A stretch of DNA of 64,000 bases from Trichodelitschia bisporula. Lineage: Eukaryota; Ascomycota; Dothideomycetes; Phaeotrichales; Phaeotrichaceae. The translations under genes and the position numbers were made by a program. The notes under the pieces are model-generated. The model had not been told where the DNA came from and did no database searches. It saw nothing but the letters and a program-made list of their open reading frames with translations. Positions 22,200 through 33,447 of this stretch are shown piece after piece (the stretch's first letter is position 1; every line of letters starts with the position of its first letter). The stretch lies in the NCBI GenBank assembly GCA_010356995.1, contig ML996702.1, positions 205,013 through 269,012 on the forward strand. The letters run 5' to 3'.

Positions 22200-24310
22200 A
22201 ATCAGAACTTCCAGTGTGTTCATCTGCTCAACCGCAGTTTTCCTCAATTTTTTTGTCCAAACAACTTGTCCTAGTATGCCGTACCTTTGTCGAAATAGCT
22301 TCAACGTGTTCTGCGCTGTAAATCCCTGATATCGATGTCGAAACCGGAGCCTCCAGTGCGTTCGTTTGCTTAATCGTATTCTCCTCCGGTTGTTTGGCCA
22401 AGCACAGTCTTCCGGCATGTCGTACCTTCATCGTGAAATGGGACCAACTTACTCTGAGCCCAAAGTCCCTGATCTGGATGCCGTGTTCAGCAAGCCATTG
22501 ATGCAGTCCCGTGATTACAGGGACGCGCGTCTGGTCCCAACCTACTACGTAATCATGACCTCAGATGGCCAGTTCCAAGGTTCAACCTTGCGGCGGTCAG
22601 CCTTGCGGGGGGCAATCCTTTGCAGAGGAGCTCTGGGAGCTCCAATAGCAGAGGCCGACAGACAGTACACGATGGCAGACTCGCCAGCAGCGCACTGTGG
22701 AGTGTACTCAGCTCGAAGGGAAATTCTGAACCAGGCAGGCGCTACCGAGCCTGGGGGTTCGCCACCGCGGTGGGCAAGCATCCGTGTGTTGTGGTCAGGC
22801 TCATTTCAAGATCCGTGAACTGAGAGAGGGGTGGTCAGGATGACTGTATCGTCAGACTCACAACAAGGCCGCGTCCGACATGATATTGGGAATCCGATGA
22901 GGTATACTGAAGAGATTTGCAGAGTGGGAAAGGCTCTGTTGGACCGCAATGACGATCCCGATCCCAATGTCAAATTCAGCTAACCAGCGTTGAAATCCGG
23001 CAATTACAGGGACGCGGCTGGTCCCACTGTTCCAACGAGCCAGCCTGATCGTAACGTCAAACTGCTAGTGTCGGCGGTCGGCTTTGCGAGGGACAATCCA
23101 GTGCAGAAGAGCTCTGGGAGGTTCAGTAACAAAGCCGCGCAAACAGCACACGATGGCAAACTTGTCAGCAGCCCAGTGGGGAAGGTACTCAGCTTGAAGG
23201 TGAAGTCAGAATCAGCCAGGGGCTCTCGAGCCTGGGGTTGTCCTGCCCACGGTGGTTAGGCATCCGCGTTCAGTAGTCATAGCTCATTTCAAAATCAGGG
23301 AACTCAGAAGAGTTAGAAATTGACGAGTGCATCGCCAGACTCACGGCAAGGCCGCGTCCGATTTGGTGTAAGGAAACCGATGAGGATCGAATTCTCCTCC
23401 AGTTGTTGGACCAAATCTAGTGTCCCAGTATACCGTACCTGCATCGTGAAAGATGTTCGACTTGTTCTGAGCCCTAAATTCCTGATCACGATAGCCGATT
23501 TAGTTAGCCAGTATTGCAATCCGGTGATCACAGAGACGGGTCCGTTCCGCTAGCAAGAATCGTCAGCAGCAGCCTGTGAAGCGTTTTCAGCTTAAAGGGG
23601 ACGCCAGAGCCGGTCAGGGGCTGTCGAGTGCGGGCCGTCGGCTCCATGAAGAGTAAGCATTCGTGTTCTGTAGTCATAGCCCATTTCCATACCCACAAAA
23701 TTGAAAGAGATGGGTGGGACGGCTGTATCGTGAGACTCACTGCAGTGCCTGCATCCGACGTGGAATAGGGGAAACCGCTGAGGACCGCAACCTCCTCCGG
23801 TTGTTTGACCAAATTTAGTGTTCCAGCATGCTGTAACTGTATCGTGAAACAGGGTTAGCTTGCTGAGGGCCCAAGTCCCTGATCCAGATGCGCGATGCAA
23901 CAAGCCAGTATTGCAATACGGTGATCTCAGGGACGGGTCTGGTCCGCTGGACAGAATCGTCAGCAGCGTAGTGTGAGTTGCATTCAGCTCAAAGGGGAAT
24001 CACGAACCGGTTGGGGGCTATCGAGCCTGGGGTGGTTGAGGACTGCATGGTGATACTTACGGCAACGCCGCGTCCGACGCTGCGTGGAGAATGTGGTGAG
24101 ATTTGTTCGTCCAGGGGAAACGGGAAGTTCGCCACCACAGGTGCAAGGGCCGCCCAGAGAATCGGAGCCGCTCTACTTGGGCATCTTGAAGGACACGATG
24201 GTCAGGACTTTACGAGGGCGGGGGCAAACTCACTGCATTTTTCCCCCTCGACCAACCTATACCGAAGGGCTCTGCAGTGGGAGATGCTCTGCTGAAGCGC
24301 CATGACAAGC
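22200..24310. repeat. Degenerate tandem array of about 320-490 bp units
   Basis: A complex unit is repeated about four times with strong divergence. The landmark GGCAAGGCCGCGTCCGA and variants lie near 22864, 23345, 23743 and 24061; the landmark TCCTCCGGTTGTTTG and variants near 22382, 23396 and 23790; the landmark ATTACAGGGACGC and variants near 22514, 23005, 23526 and 23922. Copies differ by many transitions and by indels. Short frames inside are repeat shadows, and no mobile-element protein is recognisable. Confidence 0.7.
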
Positions 24311-25162
24311 GTAATGCGGGTTAGGGGGCTTCCGGGACGGGTGAAGTGCTCCGGTGTGACATGTGTATAGCAAAATGTTGATATAATTTGGGTGACTAGT
24401 CTGCGTGCTGTGGTACATCTGTGTGATGCCCTTGATTGAGTGGAGCGTCGGAGGCGGCGAAGAACTTAGGTGCGTCAGCGTCGCCGTCGCCGAAGTGAAC
24501 GTTGCGAGTCTCGGAACGCTTCTTCGTACGCAGGCGTCTTGCCACCCACAAGCACGAGATTTGGTCGGGCATCCAGGCGGAGACTTGATGCTTCTTCCGG
24601 AATCACCGAAGATTCCAGCAGAGTTTGCTGGAGGCGGACGAGGATGTGGGAAAGATGGCGCTGGTGACGCCTGTCGTTATCTGATAGTCATGTACCGGCC
24701 AGTTGACAATGCTTGGAAGTCATCGCCGCTGACAGCGTCAGCGCGATAACTCAATATGGGTTCAACATTAACTCAAACTCCGAGCTAGTTTGGCCTTCAC
24801 TCAACCTCACAAACAGCCACTCCCTGGCCTACGTTAGCATACCATATTGGGTATAGTCCACGTAATTCAGCAACCAAATAACAGCACATCAGCCCGGGAG
24901 CTCAGGGGGCTGGCATGAAAGAACCAGGTGTTGGACTGTATCATCCCGAAGACGCGTATGCTCGTCGTGAACGTGGTGTTGTGAACGTGGTGTCGGTGCC
25001 CTGTACACAGTCAAGGACGGTTGGGTCAGCCACCAGGCGTGCCTGTTCGGTTAATATAGCAGTACCATAGCACCAGCCTCTCAATTCGGGATGTCGTGAC
25101 TGCAAGAAGGGACGATACACAGTATCATTCACGGACAGTGGTGGCGGGGCACCAGATATAAG
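24311..25162. other. Inter-array spacer
   Basis: No gene, RNA gene or repeat that I can support in this interval. Confidence 0.4.
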
Positions 25163-25740
25163 ACCGACTGTGAAGAGTTCCATTCTCAGCATCAATATGG
25201 TGTCCTGTCTCAAGTGATCTGGATCCGTCTCTCTGCGAGAAGTAAGCTGGGTATGGAGATGAAGATAGGTACCGATCTTCGCGTTGTCCCTAGCTGTAGC
25301 CTTCTTCACATGATGTCGGGCGTAATGTAGGCGATACGGCGTCACAATGTCCGTACCTCATGACTATTTAACATCAGTCTCCGCTCATCACCGACAGCCC
25401 CTACCAGACCTTAACTCCTGCTCCCGCCTCGGCGCTCCGCGCGTCACCGCTGTACTAGGACCGAGTATATAGAGTTCCCTTTCAGTGTCAGCATGGCCTC
25501 CTGTGTCCAGCAGTCTGGATCTGCCCTCCTGTGAGATGAAGCTGGGTGCGGGGATGAGGGTAGGTACTAATCCTCGCGTTGTCTCTTGGCCGCGGCATCG
25601 CTATGCCTTCGGGGCACGACGTAGTGTGAGCACAATACGGCGCCACAATACCAACACCTAATGCCTATACCACACATCAGTATCAGCCTATGACCCACGA
25701 GTCCTAACAGTCCTTATCTCCAGCTTCTCATGTGGCAAGC
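25163..25740. repeat. Direct repeat pair, about 300 bp offset
   Basis: Two adjacent diverged copies (about 25163-25430 and 25460-25740) share the order GACCGA, AGAGTTCC, TCAGCATS, AAGCTGGGT, CTTCGCGTTGTC or CCTCGCGTTGTC, GATACGGCG or AATACGGCG, and a final CAACATCAGTCTC or ACATCAGTCTC block. Differences include many transitions. Function is unknown. Confidence 0.7.
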
Positions 25741-27494
25741 GGCAACATCAGTCTCACTCCACCACCCACAGCCTCAGCAGTCCTCACCTCTCGCTTCACT
25801 CCCTCCCGTCATCTTTCACCCCATCCCCGGGAACCGAATACCCCGAGAGCCGTCCCTCCCCTCATCCTCCACGCCATCCCTCTCATCCCTGCCCCAATAA
25901 CCGAATACTCGGCGCCCCCCCCACCCCCCTGAAGTCGCCATGGCGAAGGTATCGAGGCTTCTGGGTGCGCTTCAAGTAGTGTGAAGGACTCTGTGTAGGC
26001 CGCCGCCCAAAGCGTATCGGTTGTTCAGTAAGAGATCAAGTTCTCCGTCGATTGTTCCTCCTCCTCCTTTACCGGCAGGAAACTCCAACTGCGTAAGGCG
26101 ACGGCAGCTGGAAGTCCGGTTGAGTTAGGCGGCGTGGCAGGGACCAAGGCCTGCACTGGGGCCTTGGGTCGTGCTGGGAAGCATCTAGTTGCGCAATAGA
26201 AGCGTAAATGCCGCATCGCTTTCCCGTTAACATGAGGCTGTTGTATTGCAGAAGCCTGTTCCGCATCGCCGTCTCGGTGATGTTGACTTCGCGGCCCAGC
26301 AATTGAGTCTCTCCACAGTGCAGGCTTGCTCGGCCTTACTCGAAGCTCTCCAGCCTCCCCGTCTCACATCCCCAACCCCATGGCTGCAATTATCCGCTCC
26401 CAGAGAGCCCAGTGTCGGGGTTGCTTCAGGCGGGCTGGTCGACGCAGACGGCGGAAGGCCCGCATGAGGCTCATAAGGTATTCGAATCGGGCAACGGAAA
26501 TCGGGGACGACACTCTGCCAGGCCGGAGGGTTTTTTGAGTCGGAAGCGACAGGTAGGCGCACCGAGTAGTTGGAGTTGCCGTAGGTGGTAAGATTGGCTG
26601 TCATATGTGTTAGTGCTCCATATTAAAGCAAAGCTTCTCCGCCACGACATGCCCAGGAAAGGGTCTCCTCGTGCGATATTGATTTTGATGGAAAGCAGGC
26701 CATAGTTATGACAGGCGGTTGGAGGTGACTCTGACTCCTTCCTAATGCAGTGTATATTGTAGCAGCGGAATCTCGAAACTCCTCCGTGTCTCACGAGGGG
26801 GTGTATCGGGCGGTAGCTGGTTCTCAACTGGGTGCGATCGCTTTAAGGGATATAGCCGATGATGGACGGAGAATTGCACTCTGTTCTCCAGGTCTATACG
26901 CTAGAACTAGTCTACCATACAGGCGGGGCGAACAATAAGGAGTCACACACGTTGAGCTTACGAAAGAACATTAGCTCGCAACAACGCAAAGAAGTTTAAC
27001 AAACTTGGTACATGTAGCCCTAGCATCTAGGCAAATCTCCGGGCCGAGTTTGAGCAACTATCTATCGCTCGTTGCGATCGTATTGTCGTTCCGGGACCTG
27101 TCGGTGTACAATCTGGAAGCGGGCTCGTGTATACCTTTTTTGCCTCCGCAAGTCTATCCTTCTGGGGCGGGCGAACTTGATGCCGGTCATATGCAATGAC
27201 CCACCAGCCCGGGCCGGCCGGGCGTCGGGTATCAAGAGCAGCGGTCCGCATCGAGAGTGTGAGCGTTGTTCCGGCGTACATCGCAGGTCGGCTGAAGTTT
27301 GGAGCGTGTTCGGTCACCACGCCCCTGCGCAGAAGTCAAAGCATCATACTGGGAATGCAGAATAGGCTAGACCGATAATGGCGTCCGGTGGGGAAGTAAA
27401 GTGATGAAATTCTCGATATAAGATTCCAAAGATGTTAAGTGCTGAAGACCTGCTGCAAGTATTCCGCCAAGGCGCTATACCCGCACGCGGAATT
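25741..27494. other. Gene-poor spacer
   Basis: Frames of up to about 125 codons occur on the minus strand around 26069-26827 but shift into one another without splice sites, so they look like noise or a decayed gene. No recognisable product. Confidence 0.4.
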
Positions 27495-27599
27495 GGGTCC
27501 TGGGGTCAATGGTTAGTCAAAACAGTGATGTTACCCCCCTCACCCGACTTTTGCTGAGGGGAGGCAGTATCACTTTTTCGATTAACCCTTGGCCCTGAA
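27495..27599. repeat. Hairpin element, second member of the family
   Basis: Left arm 27495-27543 and right arm 27554-27599 are inverted copies sharing the pattern GGNCAAKGGTTARTC then AAAANAGTGAT then CCCCTCA. The arms carry the same CCAAGGG and GAAAAAGT core as the element at 841-1057, and similarity continues about 30 bp past the right arm (CGGGATAGTTATCAAACTCG against GCGGGTAGTCACCAACCTGG), with C-to-T type differences. Confidence 0.6.
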
Positions 27600-30500
27600 T
27601 GCCGGGATAGTTATCAAACTCGGCGTTGGATCGCACCAGCAAGCGTCGTCTAGAGCTTCATTCAACATCACATCACTCCGTGTGCTTGCTCGCCCACTGC
27701 ACTATTGTTGGGGTCCAGACAGCCTTTGCGATTTCGAACTTCAAGCTTGCTAAATCGGAACGCTAGCGTTAAGTGCCATCAGCTTGAACCCCCTGCTGAT
27801 TGTATTGCGAGGCTTTTCTCTGAGGAGGCTTCGGCAGAAGTTGGTTGCTCCTCTTGGGGATGATTTATATTCTGTTAGGAGTTGTGATCTGAGGAAGACT
27901 GGCGCTTTCGGCTGTTATAACTGGACATGGTGTGGGCCTTATTGCCATTGACTGTCACTTGGTTTTCATCTGTCGGACATGTAAGTGTAATTCCTTTTGA
28001 GTTGGGGGAGTCACTATGTGCGGAGCCTTGGGACATTCGATATATCCCGGCGGTGAGTGAGGGCTAGCGAGGCCATTCGATTTCAATCCATAACTTTTGC
28101 TGTACCACATTAGATAAAAGGATCTAGGACAATCCACTGCGTATAACGGCATACCTAAAATGATTCGCTTCCTGTAGGCGGTGATAGCGACGTTGGCGAG
28201 CAATATTTGTCTCCAGTCAGGGAGCGGTGCTGCGACGACGAACACTTGAGATACACTGCCCATGCACAATGGCTGGTTGATATGGGCTTCACCTCGGTCT
28301 TGATCACACCTCTGGCTCCAGTTGAGCGACCATCAGCCTTGCATACTGAGTGTCCACGACTGAAGATGCTGTACACGGAGATGCTCAGCGAATTGATTGT
28401 GATTTCTTCCTCTGCATAGTGAACGGACTCGTTACTCCTTCGGGGTTTCTCGTCCGAGCATAAACTAAAATATGCCTATGAGAAAACTGTTAACGATAGC
28501 GATGTCTTACTGTCCGAATCCCGTCTGCTGTTATACCATGAAGCATTCGTGGCATTGCGATCGTGAACGTCCCCCGGATAAACGTTCATCCTCCGACTTG
28601 CTGGAAAGTTATGACCGGGGTGCCCAGATTCCACATAAAGGCATCCATTTCTCGAATGCTTCGGTCCTCTGCCAACACAATTCTGCCACAAGACATATTT
28701 TATCATCTCATCCGTCGAAAGTGCCCCAACTTCAACGCCCGAGTGGACATCGGGAGAAGAGGGCCTATATCCAAGACGGCAACCATATTGGCCGCTACTT
28801 GTGGGGAGTGCCATGCGTAGACGTGCTCTCTGAGAGCGTCGTCACTAGAACTTCATCTTCAGTTCACGTCTTTGAGCATCTCTCTATTCTCAAAACTGTT
28901 ACTCGGTTCTTATTAACTATGCTGACTCGGTCCCTCATGATTCCCTTCCAATAGTCAAATCCAAAGCCCATCCTACGCACGTCCGCTCCCCTAGTCGAAA
29001 GACCTACCTTCCACCGCGTCAAGCATCCCTCGTAGACACCAGGGCAAACCCAGAGCTTACGCACTGTTCTCACCCTCTGTGCGGAACAAAAGAGTGATTT
29101 CTGCGAAGCCGCTGGTGGGCTTAACGGCAGGTGGCAGTCGGTTCGGAACAGGGTTAAGAGACGCTGTTAGTAGACGCTGTGCGTGACCTTGGCTCAACGG
29201 CCTTCCGCGTACAACACTCCGTCATCTCTCCTACACGTAATCAGTGACGAACCCGAGTCTTCTCGGGGACACTCCATATGGTTGGGCACTCGTCTGGGTC
29301 CCTCACAGCATTGAGCGCAACACTGTCTGCGGAAAGAGCGCTGATATGTTCCAGACGCCTGCAGCGTGTGACGGGTTATGCTGGCAGATAGCTTGCGCAG
29401 GTGTGGGTGCGCAGAGCGTGTTCCGGGCGCTTCTTTGCGTCTCGAAGTTGGGCTGGTTGGTGTGTGAGATTGGCGAGTGGCAAAAGGGGCTGGCAAACAA
29501 AGAGGATCAAGGGCGTGTGTGACTGTTGCACACTGACGATCCATTGGAAGTGTTCAGATGGTAGAGGGTAACGACGCAGATCTAGATCCAGGTGTGCTCC
29601 TAAAGTGCTAGTTCAATCTCTAGCAAGCTTCAGCGCAGCGACGATGCGGTTGTACGCGTAGAGGGCCGGGTTACATGAGGCTGGTGTCTGGGCTAATCTG
29701 GTGTCTGTTGAGATCGTATTGCGTTATGTGAGACGAGGAGCAGTATTCATGCATTTATGTTGGCGTCTTCCAGTTTCCATGTCTTTCACCTGTCATCAAT
29801 CGTGGAGGACCCAAGAACGGGCTCAGTGTGGTCAGGCGACGCCATACCCTATATCGTTAGCTCAGCGGCGAAGGCAACCATCGCCACGTCAGCATGATGC
29901 GGAGATTAGCAAAAACTGGCCAGATGAACGAGGCGGTTGAGCCGGGCGGTTGGGAGGCAAACTCGCAGATCAAGAAATGAACATCGTATATGGCCGCGAG
30001 TTCTGCTATGATGAGCTAGAACCGTGACGAGGCGTAGCTCCAAAAGGAACGGACGGAATTACGGTATGCCACAGTTCGGAAGAGTCAAGACGACGGCTTG
30101 GTTGAGGTGGCGACAGCGATAGCGGTTGTACGACGTCTTGGAGTACGAATCCAATCATCAACGCCGGCAGAGATCGACAACTAAGGAGGCGTGATGGAGG
30201 CTGCTGGATTGTTTAGGGGAAACGGCAGCTTTTGAGCCCCAGAAGCGATGATGGTCGGACAAGCGGCTGAGATTCAAGCTTATAGATCAGGTCGAGCTTA
30301 CGAAGCCAAAGGGTTGAAGCGGGTCCAGGGATGACAGGAATGGAGTTTACTTATGCCGAATTCAAGGACGTAATTCGACTCAGGGGTAAGCTAGATCGGA
30401 GGCCGTTGCATCGTCGTCTACGTAATATACGGTCATCGGCAGATGGTAGGATTACTAGCTCGTTGGAGGTCGGACCGACGGCAGTACCGGCTTTCCGATC

Positions 30501-30604
30501 CTCGGCCAGCTGCCTAAATGCCGATGTACCCTACCTCCCCTATCGGGTATGTGTTACACAGCCGATGCGCTGGGAGGAGGGCAGAGCCGTAACATGGGCT
30601 GCCG
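27600..30604. other. Gene-poor spacer
   Basis: About 3 kb. The longest plus-strand frame (28472-28954) has no recognisable domain and uneven composition. No RNA gene or clear repeat seen. Confidence 0.4.
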
Positions 30605-31030
30605 AGAAATATCGGCAATGAGCCGGATAAAGATTCTGGTGTCTCAGGGGACGGACGTAGTTGTAGTAAAGTCACCCTATTGGGTATGCTTCTGATGCTA
30701 GTGCCGGTGTAGTCGGTTGGACCGGGCCGCGTACCGGATATGTCGGGAAGACACTAAAATGGGGAGAGAGGGCCCCGAAAGATGTCGGCAAGGGGTCGGA
30801 TAGAGATTGCAGTGGCACCAGGGACGGATGGTAATTGCAAATAAGTAATTATGCTGCCCCATCATGTATCCTCACGGTTCTCATGTTGCTTCTGTGAGTG
30901 TGGCCAGTTGAACCGGGTCGGATAGCGGATATGTCGGCAGCGAGCCGGATCAAAATTTCGATGCCTCCAGGGACGGATGTAATAGGAATGAAGTAAATCT
31001 GCTACCCTTGTATGCGTGCTCAGGCTGCGT
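30605..31030. repeat. Tandem array of about 150-175 bp units
   Basis: The landmark TCGGCAANGAGCCGGATA and variants occur at about 30612, 30785 and 30933, each followed by CAGGGGACGGA or CAGGGACGGA about 30 bp later and by an AGTTGNACCGGGYCG block before the next unit. A more degraded unit may precede it (30300-30600). Not related by eye to the other arrays. Confidence 0.65.
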
Positions 31031-32013
31031 TTGTTGCTTATCTCTGGAGAAAGTTTCCGGGAGGAAGGGGGTTGTTGCGCTCAGGTGTGGCTGCATAGCT
31101 TCCACGGCTCGGTCCGAATGTGTTCGGCATGGCATAACATGCAGACATGGAGGGATCTTCAGGTCATCCAGGGTTGTAAAGGCTCCATAATAATCGGCTT
31201 CGTCTCACTTCGCTCTCCACACTGCATCTCCCTACCACCACACTTGGTCCTCACAACCCACCTCCGCATTTTCGTCGGACATTTGGCGCGGTGACGTCCA
31301 CCTTAGGAAATCCGGGAAAAACTCTGAGAGCAGCGGGATCATCGCGATGGATGCGGTGGCTCACATGATGCCTTAGTCGTCACGTCGAGGGAAGTCGTAC
31401 CGAAATCTTGCGCATCTGGCCGCCATGGCATCGAGATCAAGTCGGATAGAAGTGTCGTCGGCGGAGGCTCGCGGTCGGCACGTGGCTAACGCGTCAAAGC
31501 GGTAGAGATAGCCGTGCCGGCAGTGCCGGCAACGACGTGGCTGAGGGCTGGGAATGCGAGCTAGAGAATGGCTTTGAGGGAGAGAAGTTAAGGAGAAATA
31601 GCACCAAGCTCCACTCCAATCTGCTTCCGCCTTCATACACCTTGACTCTGACGCCTGCCACCATTCAAAAGGCTTATTGACCTGCTCTCCTGCATATACT
31701 CTTGGAAGGTGAGAGGGTGGTATCGTTGGCCTTGAAGGGGATGGTGTACGGTGAGGAGTCTATTGTGTGTTCGACGACCCTGGTCTTCCATAGGTGCTGC
31801 GAGACGGGTTGGCCGGTGAAGAACACAAATGCCCACGGCGGACCGCCGGAGTACTGTTTTCTACTTCCATTGTTGAATGCTGACGAACGCTGCACGGTAA
31901 GCAACCGTCACTGAACAAGGATTTATTGATGCTAAAGTTGGTACGGTTGCTATGGCATCGAGCGACTGGCGATGTCGAAGACAGATTTAAGCTTCAGAAT
32001 GCGCCAGAACCCG
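31031..32013. other. Gene-poor spacer with a possible coding relic
   Basis: Most of the interval is featureless. On the minus strand 31904-31674 a 76-codon frame has ordinary globular-protein composition (GGPPWAFVFFTGQPVSQHLW) but no start context, partner exon or recognised family; it may be a relic. Confidence 0.35.
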
Positions 32014-32100
32014 CGGGCCATGCGAAAAACTCGTGACCTCTCTCGTCCGCAAAGAGGCCCAAGCAGGGCGGCCATGATTTTTCCGGGTAGCCCATGGCTC
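32014..32100. repeat. Hairpin element, third member of the family
   Basis: Left arm 32014-32045 (GGGCCATGCGAAAAACTCGT) pairs with the inverted right arm 32068-32100 (GATTTTTCCGGGTAGCCCAT). The right arm read on the minus strand contains GGGCTACCCGGAAAAATC, almost the same as GGGGCTACCCGAAAAAGTC inside the element at 841-1057. Confidence 0.5.
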
Positions 32101-32261
32101 GTCTAGACCTAAGGGGACTGCATGGCAGAGAACTCAGTTTCCACGTCAGCCCCCGACTGTAGATCTACTCAGCTGAATAGTCCATGCTCCTCCAGCCCAC
32201 TCCCGACCGAGCTCCACTCCCGAGCACATAATGTACACTCACCCCCTAACCACGCTCCCAA

Positions 32262-33447
32262 TCACCACAGCATATCCCCCACCGCAATCTTCTTCTTCGA
32301 CACCTTCTTCGCCACCTTAACACCAGGCGTACGCCAGAACAAACTGGGACTCCGCCCCTCTTCCAGCGCATAGCTCAAATACCCGCGGTGCGCCGGATTA
32401 CGGTAATACTCCAAGTCCTTACGGCCCGCAGGATCGGGTAGACGGTAGCGGTACCGCGCCGCCACCTCATGAGCCGCAGCCGAAGCTACAGCCTCAGCGA
32501 TCGGCCCGCGGGGCTTCGGCGCAGCTTCGGCCTCGACGGCCTTGGAAGCAGCATCGGCCGCGGCCTCGGCGTCCGCGGGCGGCGCGCTGAGCCGGCTGAT
32601 AAACGGGTGCGATTCTCCCTTCAGCACGCGCCGGATCGATGCCTTGGTGTAGTAGCGCGTGGTCACGGAGCCGCCGGCTGCTTCGACGGCGGCGATAGCG
32701 GTGGCCGAGGCGCGGGAGACGACGATGTGGATAGGGATGCGGAGAGCGGTGGCGTCCTGAGGGTGTTAGGGTTAGGGTTAGAAGGGAGGTGGGGGACGTA
32801 CGCGCGCGAGTAGTTTGACGCCGTCTTTTATGCCGTGGATGCAGCGTGTCGAGACGAGTTCTTTGAGCGTTATGGGCTTGGCAGGGTTTAGGCGGCCTTG
32901 GTCGATCCAGCTTTGGATGCGGTTGAGGTTTATGGGGGACATGTCGAGGGAGAATCTGGGGGTTAGCTGGGTTCGTGAGATGGGGGTTCCGTCTGCTGAA
33001 GTCGAGTCTGTAGCCGAGTCTGTAGCTATGATCCCTCTCTGCCCACCCACACGCTATTCCTCTCCGCTACAAAAGAAATGTGCCAACTTACTGATTATCA
33101 TAGCCCCTCGTCCCCGACACAACAATATCCGGCGTCTGCCCCCCATTGAACCCGAACGGCACCTTGCCGTGCTGCTTCTGACCCTTGTGTCCACGACCGG
33201 ATGTCTTACCCTTGCCCGAGGCAGGGCCACGTCCACGCCGTATGCGTTTCGAGTATGCACCTGGTGTGTCCGACAGGGAGGAGAGGATGGAGGCTGATCG
33301 TGACTGCTGCGGCCGTTGATGGGAATGTGGTGCGGAGGTCGAGGGTGCGAGGAAGATGGGGGCGAGGGCGTGCGAGGTGCCGATATGATTTGAGGGAAGA
33401 ATTTGGGGCCGGAGCGCCCGCAGGAGCAGCGGGAGGCGGGGTGGCAT
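32262..33447 (-). CDS. mrpl10: Mitochondrial large-subunit ribosomal protein uL15m
   Basis: Structural protein of the mitochondrial large ribosomal subunit (bacterial L15 family; yeast MRPL10). Exons on the minus strand are 33447-33092, 32955-32802 and 32756-32262; introns are 136 and 45 nt; the product is 334 aa. The N-terminus is Arg/Ser/Pro-rich and presequence-like. The L15 signature [20 protein letters not shown] sits at about residues 70-92, followed by FGFNGGQTP; after the first intron the frame continues with [20 protein letters not shown], also typical. The C-terminal extension contains an Ala/Glu-rich stretch and a basic end, as in fungal mitochondrial forms. The second intron contains a telomere-like repeat that supplies its branch sites. 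Confidence 0.93.
32766..32781. repeat. Interstitial telomere-like repeat inside an intron
   Basis: Two full TTAGGG units and a partial third lie inside the 45-nt second intron of the uL15m gene. In the sense of the gene they read CTAACCCTAACCCTAAC, so each hexamer also forms a CTAAC branch-point consensus. Confidence 0.85.

Noticed and set aside
26069-26827. Successive minus-strand frames that might be a frameshifted gene
   Set aside because: No splice sites join them and no family is recognisable; kept only as a remark in the spacer entry.
28472-28954. Plus-strand frame of 160 codons in the desert
   Set aside because: Uneven composition, no domain, competing minus-strand frame.
12499-32261. 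Remnants of transposons or an AT-rich repeat-induced mutation block
   Set aside because: No transposase, integrase or reverse transcriptase motif was found and the base composition remains balanced; only non-coding repeats are supported.
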